From positions 2,356,001 through 2,420,000 of the forward strand of contig NC_021915.1 of the NCBI RefSeq assembly GCF_000442645.1: a stretch of 64,000 nt of DNA. Reading direction: 5' to 3'. Made by a program: the position numbers and the translations under genes. The notes below the pieces were generated by a model, which worked only from the letters and a program-made list of their open reading frames with translations, ran no database searches and was not told the origin of the DNA. The DNA comes from Corynebacterium maris DSM 45190 (GTDB taxonomy: Bacteria > Actinomycetota > Actinomycetes > Mycobacteriales > Mycobacteriaceae). Shown piece after piece: positions 44,340 through 54,299 of this stretch. Positions within the stretch are counted from its first letter, which is position 1, and every line of letters starts with the position of its first letter.

Positions 44340-45527
44340 TCACCTGCCCAGGTGTTCGCGGAGGCGGCGTCCGGCTTCGCGGGCGTCGGCGGCGGGCCCG
44401 CACAACGACAGCCGCACCCAGCCGGCGCCGTCGACGGGGTCGAAGTCGACGCCTGGGGCGACGGCGACGCCGATCTCGTCGACGAGTTCGCGTGCCCAAG
44501 TTTCGGAGTCGTCGGTCAGCGAGGAGACGTCGACCCACAGGTAGAGCCCGCCGTCGGGTTCGGCGTAGTTGTCCAGGCCCAGGGCGGCGAGTTCTTCGAG
44601 CAGGGCGGCGCGGGTGTCACGGTAGTCGTCGATGTGGCCGTCGAGTTCGGCGCGGGCGGCGTCGGTGAAGGCGGCGCGTCCGGCGACCTGGGAGATGGCG
44701 GGGGCGCATAAGGCGACGGAGGCCTGGAGGTTTTCGATGGTTTCGACGAGATCCTCGGGGACGATGAGCCAGCCGACGCGCCAGCCGGTCATGGAGAAGT
44801 ATTTGGACAAGGTGCCCACGACGATGGCCCGATCCGAGAATTCCCGGGCGGTCGCGGTGGGCGGGCCGAAGCTCATCCCGTGGTAGTCCTCGTCGGAGAT
44901 CAGCGTGGCTCCGTTGTCTTCGCACCAGGCGGCGATGCGCGCCAGTTCCGCGGGGTCGATGATGGTGCCGGTGGGGTTGCCGGGGCTGGTGATCAGCACG
45001 GCGGTGGGTTTGTCCTCGGCGGGCAGGGCGTCGAGCATCGCGGCGGTGGGCTGGAAGTTCGTCTCCGCGCCACACACCAGGTCGACGACCTCGGCGCCGA
45101 GGGCCTTGAGGATGTTGCGGTAGGCGGGGTAGCCGGGCCGCGGCAGGGCGACTGTGTCGCCGACCTCGAGCAGGGCGGTGAAGGCGGCGACGAAGCCGCC
45201 GGAGGAGCCGGTGGTGACGATGACGTGGTCGGCGGACGTCGTCACGCCGTAGGTGTCGGAGTGCCAGGCGGCGATGGCTTCGCGCAGCGCCCGGTCGCCG
45301 ACGACTTCGGTGTAGCCCAGCGGGGAGGCGTAGAGCGCGTCGGCGGCGGCGTCGAGGACGACTTTCGGCGCGCCGGTGGCGGGCTGTCCGGCGCACAGCA
45401 TGATGGTGTCCTGGCCGGCTTGGGTGCGGCGGGCGACCAGGTCCAGCATCTTCATGACCCGGAACGGTTCGACCACCCCTCTGGCTGCGACGAGGTGGGC
45501 GGGGTGGGGGCGTTCCGGGGTGTTCAT
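44340..45527 (-). CDS. Class I/II PLP aminotransferase
   Basis: 395 aa fold-type I aminotransferase. The PLP lysine is in VGTLSKYFSMTGWRVGW. SPGNPTGT and the terminal RLSLCGP (Arg binding the substrate carboxylate) are in place. An aspartate-aminotransferase-like gene lies between purB and purD in C. glutamicum as I recall. The substrate is not certain. GTG 45536 is an alternative start. Confidence 0.88.
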   Translation of the reverse strand: MNTPERPHPAHLVAARGVVEPFRVMKMLDLVARRTQAGQDTIMLCAGQPATGAPKVVLDAAADALYASPLGYTEVVGDRALREAIAAWHSDTYGVTTSADHVIVTTGSSGGFVAAFTALLEVGDTVALPRPGYPAYRNILKALGAEVVDLVCGAETNFQPTAAMLDALPAEDKPTAVLITSPGNPTGTIIDPAELARIAAWCEDNGATLISDEDYHGMSFGPPTATAREFSDRAIVVGTLSKYFSMTGWRVGWLIVPEDLVETIENLQASVALCAPAISQVAGRAAFTDAARAELDGHIDDYRDTRAALLEELAALGLDNYAEPDGGLYLWVDVSSLTDDSETWARELVDEIGVAVAPGVDFDPVDGAGWVRLSLCGPAADAREAGRRLREHLGR

Positions 45528-45539
45528 TAAGGTCACGAC

Positions 45540-46826
<1,287 letters not shown>

Positions 46827-46905
46827 GCCTTCATCGTAGCGGGCGGCGCTCCCGCCTCAGCGTGCAGCGCCCCAGGGGCGGCGTCAGCGGGGTAGGATAG
46901 TGGGC

Positions 46906-47331
46906 ATGAGTACCGTCTTCACGAAGATCATCGAGGGCGATCTGCCCGGCCGCTTTGTCTACCGCGACGACAACGTCGTCGCCTTCCTCTCGATCGAGCC
47001 GGTCGAATACGGCCACGTTCTGGTCGTGCCGGTGCAGGAGGTGGACAAGTGGACCGACCTGGACCCGGTGATCTGGACGCAGATGAACGAGGTCGCCCAG
47101 CAGATCGGGCGTGCGATCATCGACGTCTTCGGCTCCCAGCGCGCGGGTTACCTCATCGCCGGTTTCGAGGTGCCGCACCTGCACATCCACCTCTTCCCCG
47201 CCGACGACATGTCCGGCTACAGCCTGGCGAAGGCCATGCCCGCCGACTCCACCGACCCGGCGAAGATGGACGAGGCCGCCGCCAAGCTGCGCGAGGCCCT
47301 CGACTGCGACGACTCCGGCCGCCCCAACTGA
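46906..47331 (+). CDS. HIT-family nucleotide hydrolase/transferase
   Basis: 141 aa. The HIT motif HLHIHLF has H91, H93 and H95, with EYGHVLVVP upstream, typical of Hint/HinT purine nucleoside phosphoramidases. ATG 46906 follows TAGGAT (46893-46898) by 7 nt. It is divergent from purD. The next gene begins directly after its stop. Confidence 0.92.
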   Translation: MSTVFTKIIEGDLPGRFVYRDDNVVAFLSIEPVEYGHVLVVPVQEVDKWTDLDPVIWTQMNEVAQQIGRAIIDVFGSQRAGYLIAGFEVPHLHIHLFPADDMSGYSLAKAMPADSTDPAKMDEAAAKLREALDCDDSGRPN

Positions 47332-47982
47332 GTGGGTCTGCTGTCCTGGCTTCCGCACCGGGGCACGCTGCCCGCCCTGCCCTCCCTGACGGAGATAGCG
47401 GCGGGGCCCGGCACGCCGGTCGTCTTCCTACACGGCTTTTTGGCGTCGCCGAATAACTTCGAACTGCCCCTGACCGCGCTGATCCGGGAGGGGATCCCGG
47501 TGGCCGCCCCCGCCTACGGCGACGGCGGCACCGCCCGCGTCGACGAGTCCTTCGCCCAGCTGGTGAGCGCCACGCAGGAGCTTCTCGATGCCTCCCCCAC
47601 CGGCCGCATCGACGTGGTCGGCCATTCCCTCGGCGGGCATCTGGGTCTGCGGCTGGCGCACCATTATTCGCCCGGGACCGTGCGCACGCTGGTCGGCCTC
47701 GGCGCCGCCTTCCGCGGGGTGCCCTATCAGGGGCGGCCCTGGTTGTTGCACGCCGCCGGCATCATCGCCGGGCCGGGCGTGGCCGAGATTCTGCGGCCCG
47801 AGCCGTGGGAGGCCACCGTCCCCGCGGACACGCGCGTGGTGTCCATCGTCTCCTCCGCGGACCGGGTCGTGCCGGTCAGCTCCGCGCAGCTGGGTGAGCT
47901 CGTGCGCATCGACGGGATGATCCACGAGAATCTCCCCCAGGCCACTGGGCCGGTGCTCGAGGCGCTGGACTGGCGCCCCTAG
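47332..47982 (+). CDS. Lipase-like alpha/beta hydrolase
   Basis: 216 aa. The FLHGFLASPNNF oxyanion region, nucleophile elbow GHSLGG and late Asp/His candidates (SSADRVVP, MIHENLP) fit the lipase/esterase class. No signal peptide is visible, so it is probably cytoplasmic. GTG starts immediately after the HIT stop, implying translational coupling. It overlaps phoS by 4 nt (convergent). Confidence 0.8.
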   Translation: MGLLSWLPHRGTLPALPSLTEIAAGPGTPVVFLHGFLASPNNFELPLTALIREGIPVAAPAYGDGGTARVDESFAQLVSATQELLDASPTGRIDVVGHSLGGHLGLRLAHHYSPGTVRTLVGLGAAFRGVPYQGRPWLLHAAGIIAGPGVAEILRPEPWEATVPADTRVVSIVSSADRVVPVSSAQLGELVRIDGMIHENLPQATGPVLEALDWRP

Positions 47983-49538
47983 CCGTCGTCGCGGGTCGGG
48001 GTCTCCGACCCTTTCGGCTCCTTATTCTTCGCCTTGCCGTTGAAGAGCTTGCCCTTGGGCTTGCCGGGCTTCGGATCTTCCTCCGGCTCCGGGGTCCCGG
48101 GCTGTTCCTGCTCGGCCTGGGACAACGTGATCCGGAAAGTGGTGCCCACCCCTTCCTTCGACGCGACCTTGATCGCGCCGTCGTGCTGGCCGATGATCGA
48201 CCGCACGATACTTAAGCCCAGGCCCGAGCCGCCGCCGGAGCCGCGGTAGCGGGAGGAGTCCGCCCGGTAGAAGCGCTCGAAGATATGCGCGGCGGTGTCC
48301 TCGGCCATCCCCTGCCCGTCGTCGATCACGTCGATGAGCACGTGACCGTCCTCGGCGGGGTCGCGGTGCAGCCGCAGCGTGACCGCCGTGCCTTCGCCGC
48401 CGTGGCGCAGCCCGTTGGTGATGAGGTTGAGCAGCGCCTGATGCAACCGGTCCGGGTCGCCCTTGACCACGGGCACCTCCGAGGTGTCGTTGACGACCTC
48501 GATGGAGCGCTCCGGGAAGGCCGCCCGCGCCGTCGACGCCGCGGACAGCGCGAGTTCCAGCAGATCCACCGTCCGCAGGTTCAACCGGGACCCCTCCGCC
48601 CGGGTCAGGGCGAGCAAGTCCTCCACCAGCAGCTTCATGCGGCCGGACTCCTCCTCGATCTTGTCCAGGACCCGGTCGACGTCGTCGGTCGCCCCCGAGC
48701 GGTACAACTCCGTGTAACCGCGCACGCTGGTCAGCGGGGTACGCAGCTCGTGGGAGGCGTCGCCGACGAAGCGTCGCATCTGCTCTTCCTTGCTCTGCGC
48801 CACCGTCAGCGAGTGCTGGGCGGTTTCCAGGGATTCCTGCAGCCTGCCCAGCATCGAGTTCAGCGCCAACGACAACTGGCCGACCTCCGTGTTCGGCGAC
48901 CAGGACGGCACGCGGCGACTGAGGTCGCCGCCGGCGATGGCCCGGGCGGTGGACTTGACCTCCCGCAACGGGGCCAGGGCGCGCTGCACGAAGACGGCGC
49001 CGATGATGGCCATGAGCACCAGGGCGATGAGGTTGATGAAAATCAGCACCGCGTCCAACCCCGCCAGGACCCGCTTCATCGGGTCCAGCGACTTGGCGAC
49101 GATGTAGATCATGTTGCCGGAGTTGACGCTGCCGACCGCCCGCCACTGCGTGTTCGTCTCCGCCTCCGGCACCGAATCAATGGTGCGGGGAGGTCCGTTG
49201 ACCTGCACCTGGCTGAAGTTCGGTCGACTGCGCTCCTCGTTGTGCAGCATGTACATCTCCCGGTCGGTGGTCAACACCAGGACCGAGAAATCCGGGGAGG
49301 TGTGCACCGCCCCCGAGCTGTAGAGCTCCGGGTTCTGCGTCCAGCCAGTCAAGGCGGACGCCAGTTCCTCGTCGGCCTGGGAGATCAGGACGGAACGCAT
49401 CGAATAATGCACCGCGATGGAGCTGCCGAACAGCCCGATCGAGGAGACGATCACGATGATCAACACCAACGACACCCGCAACGACAACGCGCGGGTGGTG
49501 TGGGATTGATCGTCCCGACGATCCTCCGGCACCGTCAT
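47979..49538 (-). CDS. phoS: Sensor histidine kinase PhoS (phosphate-starvation response)
   Basis: 519 aa. Two membrane helices (about 20-44 and 161-185) flank a periplasmic sensor of ~115 residues. HAMP follows (about 186-238), then H-box ASHELRTPLTSVRGY with H263, then ATPase motifs (N-box NLITNGLRHGG, DDGQGM, GSGLGLSIV). The C-terminus is Pro/Lys-rich. The closest relatives I recognise are C. glutamicum PhoS and M. tuberculosis PhoR. ATG 49538 has AGTAGG upstream; GTG 49544, directly after the phoR stop, is possible. Confidence 0.92.
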   Translation of the reverse strand: MTVPEDRRDDQSHTTRALSLRVSLVLIIVIVSSIGLFGSSIAVHYSMRSVLISQADEELASALTGWTQNPELYSSGAVHTSPDFSVLVLTTDREMYMLHNEERSRPNFSQVQVNGPPRTIDSVPEAETNTQWRAVGSVNSGNMIYIVAKSLDPMKRVLAGLDAVLIFINLIALVLMAIIGAVFVQRALAPLREVKSTARAIAGGDLSRRVPSWSPNTEVGQLSLALNSMLGRLQESLETAQHSLTVAQSKEEQMRRFVGDASHELRTPLTSVRGYTELYRSGATDDVDRVLDKIEEESGRMKLLVEDLLALTRAEGSRLNLRTVDLLELALSAASTARAAFPERSIEVVNDTSEVPVVKGDPDRLHQALLNLITNGLRHGGEGTAVTLRLHRDPAEDGHVLIDVIDDGQGMAEDTAAHIFERFYRADSSRYRGSGGGSGLGLSIVRSIIGQHDGAIKVASKEGVGTTFRITLSQAEQEQPGTPEPEEDPKPGKPKGKLFNGKAKNKEPKGSETPTRDDG

Positions 49539-49544
49539 GCGCAC

Positions 49545-50252
49545 CTACTGACGCGGGGTGCGCAGCACGTAGCCGACGCCGCGCACGGTGTGAATCAGGG
49601 GCACGTCGCCGGTGTCGACCTTGCGGCGCAGGTACGAGATGTAGGACTCGACGACGTTGCCGTCGCCGCCGAAGTCGTAGTGCCACACGTTGTCCAGGAT
49701 CTTCGCCTTGGACAGCACGACCTCGGCGTTGAGCATGAGGTAGCGCAGCAGGTTGAATTCGGTCGGCGACAGGTCGACGATCTCACCGGACTTGGTGACC
49801 TCGTGGGTGTCGTCGTTGAGCGTCAGGTCCGCGTACCGGATGGTGGCGTCCTTCTCCTCGTCCTCGGCGACGCGGCCGCGGCGCAGGATGACGCGCAGGC
49901 GGGTGATGACCTCCTCCAGGGAGAAGGGTTTGGTCACGTAGTCGTCGGCGCCGATGGTCAGGCCGTGGATGCGGTCTTCGACGGCGTCCTTGGCGGTGAG
50001 ATAGAGCACCGGACCGTCGAGGCCTTCGTCGCGGAGTTTGCTCAGCAGCTCGAAGCCGTCCATCCCGGGCATCATGACGTCCAGGATGAAGGCGTCGGGG
50101 CGGACTTCGCGGGCGAGGGTGATCGCCTCCTGCCCCGAGTTGGCGGAGACGACCTCGAAACCCTGGAATTTCAGGCTCACGTTGAGCAGCTCGACGATAT
50201 TGGGTTCATCGTCGACGACGAGAATTTTGACCGGGGTGGTGTGTTCGTTCAT
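49545..50252 (-). CDS. phoR: OmpR-type response regulator PhoR (ortholog of mycobacterial PhoP)
   Basis: 235 aa. The receiver has phospho-acceptor D58 (AFILDVMMPGMDG) and the YVTKPF lysine. It is followed by a winged-helix output domain (SPTEFNLLRY, YDFGGDGNVVESYISYLRRK, HTVRGVGYVL). These are near-identical to M. tuberculosis PhoP segments. In C. glutamicum this protein activates phosphate-starvation genes, including pstSCAB. GACAAT (50260-50265 complement) is 7 nt before ATG 50252. Confidence 0.94.
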   Translation of the reverse strand: MNEHTTPVKILVVDDEPNIVELLNVSLKFQGFEVVSANSGQEAITLAREVRPDAFILDVMMPGMDGFELLSKLRDEGLDGPVLYLTAKDAVEDRIHGLTIGADDYVTKPFSLEEVITRLRVILRRGRVAEDEEKDATIRYADLTLNDDTHEVTKSGEIVDLSPTEFNLLRYLMLNAEVVLSKAKILDNVWHYDFGGDGNVVESYISYLRRKVDTGDVPLIHTVRGVGYVLRTPRQ

Positions 50253-50364
50253 GTCTTCCATTGTCCACTACTTTCCTCGATGACCCGAACAATCCAACCC
50301 CTTCGCCATGCACCCCCACTGCACAGTCACTGAATGCAGGCTGTGAAAAATTTCCGTCACCGCC

Positions 50365-51393
50365 CTACGAGGAGAAAGATGACAGACGTTCCCCAGGATT
50401 CGGCGCCGAAGCGACCTCGGTGAAGGGCGTGCCGTTCACCTCAACGCGGTCGACGGTCATGGTGCGGACCGGGAAATCCTCGTCCGGGGAGGCCGGCTTA
50501 GTCCATTCCGCGTTCTCCACCTTCTGGTTCAAAATCAGCTTCCAGTTCTGGTTGAGGATCTCGTCGTAGTCCCACTGCGCGAGGTTGAAGTCGTCGACCT
50601 GGGCGTGGCCCAGCACCGTGTCATGGCGCCAGGACTCGCGATCGATGGGCTCGCCGTCGAAGAAGTAGGCCACCTGATCCCGCGTGGTCGACGCCGACCA
50701 GGTGTGCGTCTCCCCGGTGATTTCCGGGCCCACCCGCAGCTCACGGGGAGCGTTGTTCGTGCCGTTCTGGCCCAAGGGCCGACATCCGAGATGGGTGTTC
50801 GACGGCGACCACACGGAGCGGGCCTCGTGGGAGAAGTGCTCGACCAGGTCGAGTTCGCCGTAGGCCTGCGTCGGGTCCGCGCTGCAGGCGGCGGACTCGT
50901 TTTGCATCCAGATTGCGCTGCGTACGCCGCGGGTATCGCCGGTCTCAATGCTGGCGGTCACCGCAACGTCGAACTCCCCGCGGGCGATGTCGGGGCTCTG
51001 CAGTCGGCCGGAGGTGAACTTTTCGTATTCATCGTCCGCGCACGGGGCGACGGACGCGTTGTCGTCCGTGAGCAGGTGGTGATTGCTCCGATCGTGCAGG
51101 TCAATGTCCTCGTCGACGCAGTGGCGCCGCGTGGTGATGACGAGCTGTCCGTCGACCACCTCGAGCGCGTCTTTGGTGTACAGCGCGTCGTCGTTGTTGT
51201 AGTCCGGCTGGTTGAAGATGTTCCACCCGTCGAGGGCCTCCCACGAGTCAAACTCCTCCACCCAGCTGTAGGGCTCATCGAGGTCGGGGCCCTCCGCCGC
51301 GAGCGCCGGGGTGGCCAGCAGGCCCATGCCGACGGCGAGACTGCCCGTCACGGCGACGAGACGCGACACTAAGCTTCCTGTACGGCTTTTCAT
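50365..51393 (-). CDS. Secreted glycoside hydrolase family 16 protein
   Basis: 342 aa. The signal peptide ends LATPALAA near residue 33. The GH16 catalytic motif ExDxxE is E180-L-D182-L-V-E185, suggesting an endo-beta-1,3- or 1,3-1,4-glucanase. Four cysteines in the mature part could form disulfides. AAGGAAA precedes the ATG. It is transcribed toward phoR with about 110 bp between. The natural substrate is unknown. Confidence 0.87.
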   Translation of the reverse strand: MKSRTGSLVSRLVAVTGSLAVGMGLLATPALAAEGPDLDEPYSWVEEFDSWEALDGWNIFNQPDYNNDDALYTKDALEVVDGQLVITTRRHCVDEDIDLHDRSNHHLLTDDNASVAPCADDEYEKFTSGRLQSPDIARGEFDVAVTASIETGDTRGVRSAIWMQNESAACSADPTQAYGELDLVEHFSHEARSVWSPSNTHLGCRPLGQNGTNNAPRELRVGPEITGETHTWSASTTRDQVAYFFDGEPIDRESWRHDTVLGHAQVDDFNLAQWDYDEILNQNWKLILNQKVENAEWTKPASPDEDFPVRTMTVDRVEVNGTPFTEVASAPNPGERLSSFSS

Positions 51394-51463
51394 ATTATTT
51401 CCTTAGGTAATGGGGGCACTTCTTTCGCACCTTACGCCCCATCTGCCACTTCCGACCCTTTGA

Positions 51464-52198
51464 TCACCCCCATTGCACGTCGTCAAGATCTACGCCCTCC
51501 CGCCGCGCCTGCCCCTCGACAAGCGCAAGCAGATAACGGGACTGCTCGCGGTACGCGGCGTCGAAACGCTCGTCGCCCACATACATCCGCGCCAGGATCA
51601 CCTGTCGCGACATCGTCACCTCGTACCAACCCGAAATGCTTTCCCGGTGCGCGGCGACCAGCTCCGCGGCCTCCGCAGAACCGGGGGCGACCCCGCCTTC
51701 GGCGGCGTCGACGAGCCGGTCCACGAATTCCTCCTGTCCGCGCCGCACCTTCGTCACCTCGTCGGCGCCCATGTTCGCGGACGCCTCCTGGGACTGCGCC
51801 CACTCGGGCGTGTCTCCCCAGCGTCGCCGCGCCTCCTCGAAATGGGAGATTTTGTCGTTTATGTCCATGTCTTTTCCTTCCTGCAGAAGCTCATCGACCG
51901 CCCGAATCATCCGGTGCAGTTGACCGATCTTGTCGACGAGCACGCCCCGCTGGCGCCGCAGCTTCTCGGCGGCGGTGCCCGGGGCGTCGATAAGCTCGCC
52001 GATCTCCCCCAGCCGCAACCCGGCCTCCCGGTACACGAGGATCTGCAGCGCCCGCTCCATGTCGGCGTCGGTGTAGAGCCGGTGGTCGGCCCACGTGCGC
52101 CAGCCCGGGACGAGCAGCCCGACCTGGTCCCAATGACGCAGGGTGCGGGTGGTGACGTTGAGGATCTCGGCGGCCTCGCCAATGCTGTAATCGGTCAC
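51464..52198 (-). CDS. MerR-family regulator with TipAS ligand domain
   Basis: 244 aa. The MerR winged helix (YSIGEAAEILNVTTRTLRHWDQVGLL) is followed by a coiled coil (about 75-115) and a TipAS-like domain (HFEEARRRWGDTPEWAQSQ). TipA proteins sense cyclic thiopeptide and other hydrophobic drugs. GTG 52198 is 7 nt after CACACT, with TTGCCC 19 bp further upstream. No target gene is evident next to it. Confidence 0.88.
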   Translation of the reverse strand: MTDYSIGEAAEILNVTTRTLRHWDQVGLLVPGWRTWADHRLYTDADMERALQILVYREAGLRLGEIGELIDAPGTAAEKLRRQRGVLVDKIGQLHRMIRAVDELLQEGKDMDINDKISHFEEARRRWGDTPEWAQSQEASANMGADEVTKVRRGQEEFVDRLVDAAEGGVAPGSAEAAELVAAHRESISGWYEVTMSRQVILARMYVGDERFDAAYREQSRYLLALVEGQARREGVDLDDVQWG

Positions 52199-52263
52199 GT
52201 GGTTCAGTGTGCCGGTTGACGCGGCGGCAAGGGCAAGCCAGCGGCAGGCTTTTCTCGCCGGGG

Positions 52264-52806
52264 TCACCGGTCGCGGTCTGCGCACCACCGCTCGCCGTAC
52301 GCGGCGAACTCCTCCGGCGGCCCGTACACCTGGTTGGGCGCCTCGAACATGTCGCGCACGACGACGTCGGGTTCGAGCGATTCAATCTCTCCGACGGTCA
52401 GCGACACGCCAGAGATGTATTTCTCGACCGTGAACGGGATGGATGAGCCGCCGTCCACGACGCGTGGCCCGGCGATGACCCATTTATCCTTGTCCAGGGG
52501 CAACGCGAGAGGTTCCACGATCTCCCACGGAGCCGGATCAGCCAGGTCAATGACGACGTGTCCGGAGGCGGGTTCCGCCAGCTCCAACGCCCCCAGCGGA
52601 GGGTTGTTCGTCCCCGACGGACCGTCGTAAAAGCCTCCGACCAATTCGAGCCGGTCCACCGCGTTGCCCTCGCACACATACAGGTGGACGGTGATGTTTC
52701 CGGCGCCGTCCGTGGACATGCCGGAGATGCCCTGCGCCTCGACGTTGAGGTAGTTTCCGCAACCGGCGAGCGCAACCACCGGCAGCAACAGAACGAGACG
52801 CTTCAT
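52264..52806 (-). CDS. Putative lipoprotein of unknown function
   Basis: 180 aa. A short signal peptide with lipobox LAGC (MKRLVLLLPVVALAGCG) implies attachment to the cell membrane. I recognise no domain. The mature part is acidic, beta-rich and carries a C-terminal WCADRDR. TAGGCT is 7 nt before the ATG, the same arrangement as at 22428. Confidence 0.72.
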   Translation of the reverse strand: MKRLVLLLPVVALAGCGNYLNVEAQGISGMSTDGAGNITVHLYVCEGNAVDRLELVGGFYDGPSGTNNPPLGALELAEPASGHVVIDLADPAPWEIVEPLALPLDKDKWVIAGPRVVDGGSSIPFTVEKYISGVSLTVGEIESLEPDVVVRDMFEAPNQVYGPPEEFAAYGERWCADRDR

Positions 52807-52904
52807 GCGCCCCAGCCTACGAGTGTTCTTCTTTTATCGGCTAGGAAAAGGCGGCTTTCGGGGCGAACACAACCCTGGCGGCAGCACAGTTCCCGAAAGG
52901 TGCG

Positions 52905-52933
52905 AGGGGCGCCCCCACAATGGAAGCGCCCCT
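52905..52933 (-). terminator. Hairpin after tRNA-Thr
   Basis: AGGGGCGC / GCGCCCCT stem with 13-nt loop, 19 bp downstream of tRNA-Thr on the minus strand. No clear T-tract. Confidence 0.5.
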
Positions 52934-52951
52934 TGCGTTCTGCCTACGTTG

Positions 52952-53024
52952 AGCTGGAGACGAGACTTGAACTCGCAACCTACGCATTACAAGTGCGTTG
53001 CGCTGCCAATTGCGCCACTCCAGC
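52952..53024 (-). tRNA. tRNA-Thr (TGT)
   Basis: 73 nt. The acceptor GCTGGAG pairs with CTCCAGC. The anticodon stem is ACGCA/TGCGT with loop CTTGTAA, so the anticodon is TGT. The T arm is GAGTTCAAGTCTC. CCA is not encoded. Confidence 0.93.
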
Positions 53025-53062
53025 GTGACCCGCGACCATAAAGCCACAGGTGCACTTCCCTG

Positions 53063-53091
53063 ATCTTAGCCGAGCTGATGTGACCGGGGAA
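53063..53091 (-). promoter_or_regulatory. Candidate tRNA-Thr promoter
   Basis: Minus-strand TTCCCC (53086-53091), 17 bp, then TAAGAT (53063-53068), 38 bp before the tRNA. The -10 is identical to the one proposed for tRNA-Lys. Confidence 0.45.
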
Positions 53092-53108
53092 ACCACGGCC
53101 CGGGCGGT

Positions 53109-54071
53109 TTAGACGTCGCGGGCGATGAGCTCGTCGAGCGGCGTCGGGGACAGCAGGTACGGGGCGACCTCGAGGACGGTGAAGGCGCCGGAGACGCCTT
53201 GTTCGCGCAGGCGGTGGGCGGCACGCGCGTAGGCGATCTGGGACGCGGCGGTGAAGTCCGGGTTGCGCTCCAGCTTCAGGATGTACTCGATGGTGTGGTT
53301 GAAGCCGCCGGTGTCCGCGGCGGTGATCACGTGCCCGCCGTGGGGCATGCCGGTGTGCTCGGCGTCGAAGGTGGCCTCGTCGACGAAGGTGACCTCGACC
53401 TGGTAGCCGACGAAGTAGTCCTCCATGGTGCGGATCTCGTGCTCGATGCGCTCGTGGTCGGCTTCGTCGGCGACGATGAAACACTTGCGCACGTGGGCGG
53501 ACTTGCCGTCCAGGTCGCCGGCCTTGCGCTGGCGGGCCAGCTCGAGGGAGTCCTCGTCCGGCAGGGTGTACTGGACGGCCTTCTGCACGCCGTCGATGCG
53601 GCGCACGGCGTTGGAGTGGCCCTGAGACAGGCCCGGCCCCCAGAAGGTGTGCTGTTCGTTGCCCGGCAGCAGCGCGTCGGCGATGGTGCGGTTGAGGGAG
53701 AACATGCCTGGGTCCCAGCCGGTGGCGACGATGGCGACGGTGCCGGCTTCCTTGGCGGCGGCGTCCATGTCGGCGCGGTGACGCGGCACGTCGCGGTGGT
53801 TGTCGTAGGTGTCGACGGTGTTGGCGTGGCGGGCGAAGCCGACGGCCTGTTCCGGGATGTCAGTGGCGGAGCCGAGGCAGAGCAGGGCGACGTCAAACTT
53901 GTCGGTGTGCTCGGCGAAGTCGTCGACCGGCAGGACCGGGGCGTCTGTCTCCAGGGTCTCTCGGCGGGAGAAGACGGCGGCGAGCTCCATGTCGGGCTGC
54001 TTGGCCAGCAGCTTCTCGACGGACTTGCCCAGGTTGCCGTAGCCGACGATTGCGGCGCGGATAGTAGCCAT
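53109..54071 (-). CDS. ddh: meso-Diaminopimelate dehydrogenase
   Basis: 320 aa NADPH enzyme making meso-DAP directly from tetrahydrodipicolinate, the characteristic corynebacterial one-step branch to lysine and cell wall. The Rossmann start MATIRAAIVGYGNLGKS, the ATGWDPGMFSLNR segment and WGPGLSQGHSNAVRRI match Ddh. AAAGGGG is upstream of the ATG, and a candidate -10 TAGACT lies at 54123-54128 (complement). Confidence 0.97.
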   Translation of the reverse strand: MATIRAAIVGYGNLGKSVEKLLAKQPDMELAAVFSRRETLETDAPVLPVDDFAEHTDKFDVALLCLGSATDIPEQAVGFARHANTVDTYDNHRDVPRHRADMDAAAKEAGTVAIVATGWDPGMFSLNRTIADALLPGNEQHTFWGPGLSQGHSNAVRRIDGVQKAVQYTLPDEDSLELARQRKAGDLDGKSAHVRKCFIVADEADHERIEHEIRTMEDYFVGYQVEVTFVDEATFDAEHTGMPHGGHVITAADTGGFNHTIEYILKLERNPDFTAASQIAYARAAHRLREQGVSGAFTVLEVAPYLLSPTPLDELIARDV

Positions 54072-54299
54072 TGTGTACCCCTTTGGTGTTGTCGGTGTGT
54101 TGGCGGATGACTGACGGGCGCCAGTCTAAATGCATGAATTCGCCTGTAGCGACGATATGACGGATACCACTATGTCTGAAATCTCTCACCCGTGTGCGCC
54201 CTGGTCACCGTGGCGCTACCGTGGCTCCGGTAACTTCAGCGGTGGGGAGCGCCAAGCTCCGACGTCCAGGGGCGCAGTGTGGGGAGAGTGTGATTCGCG

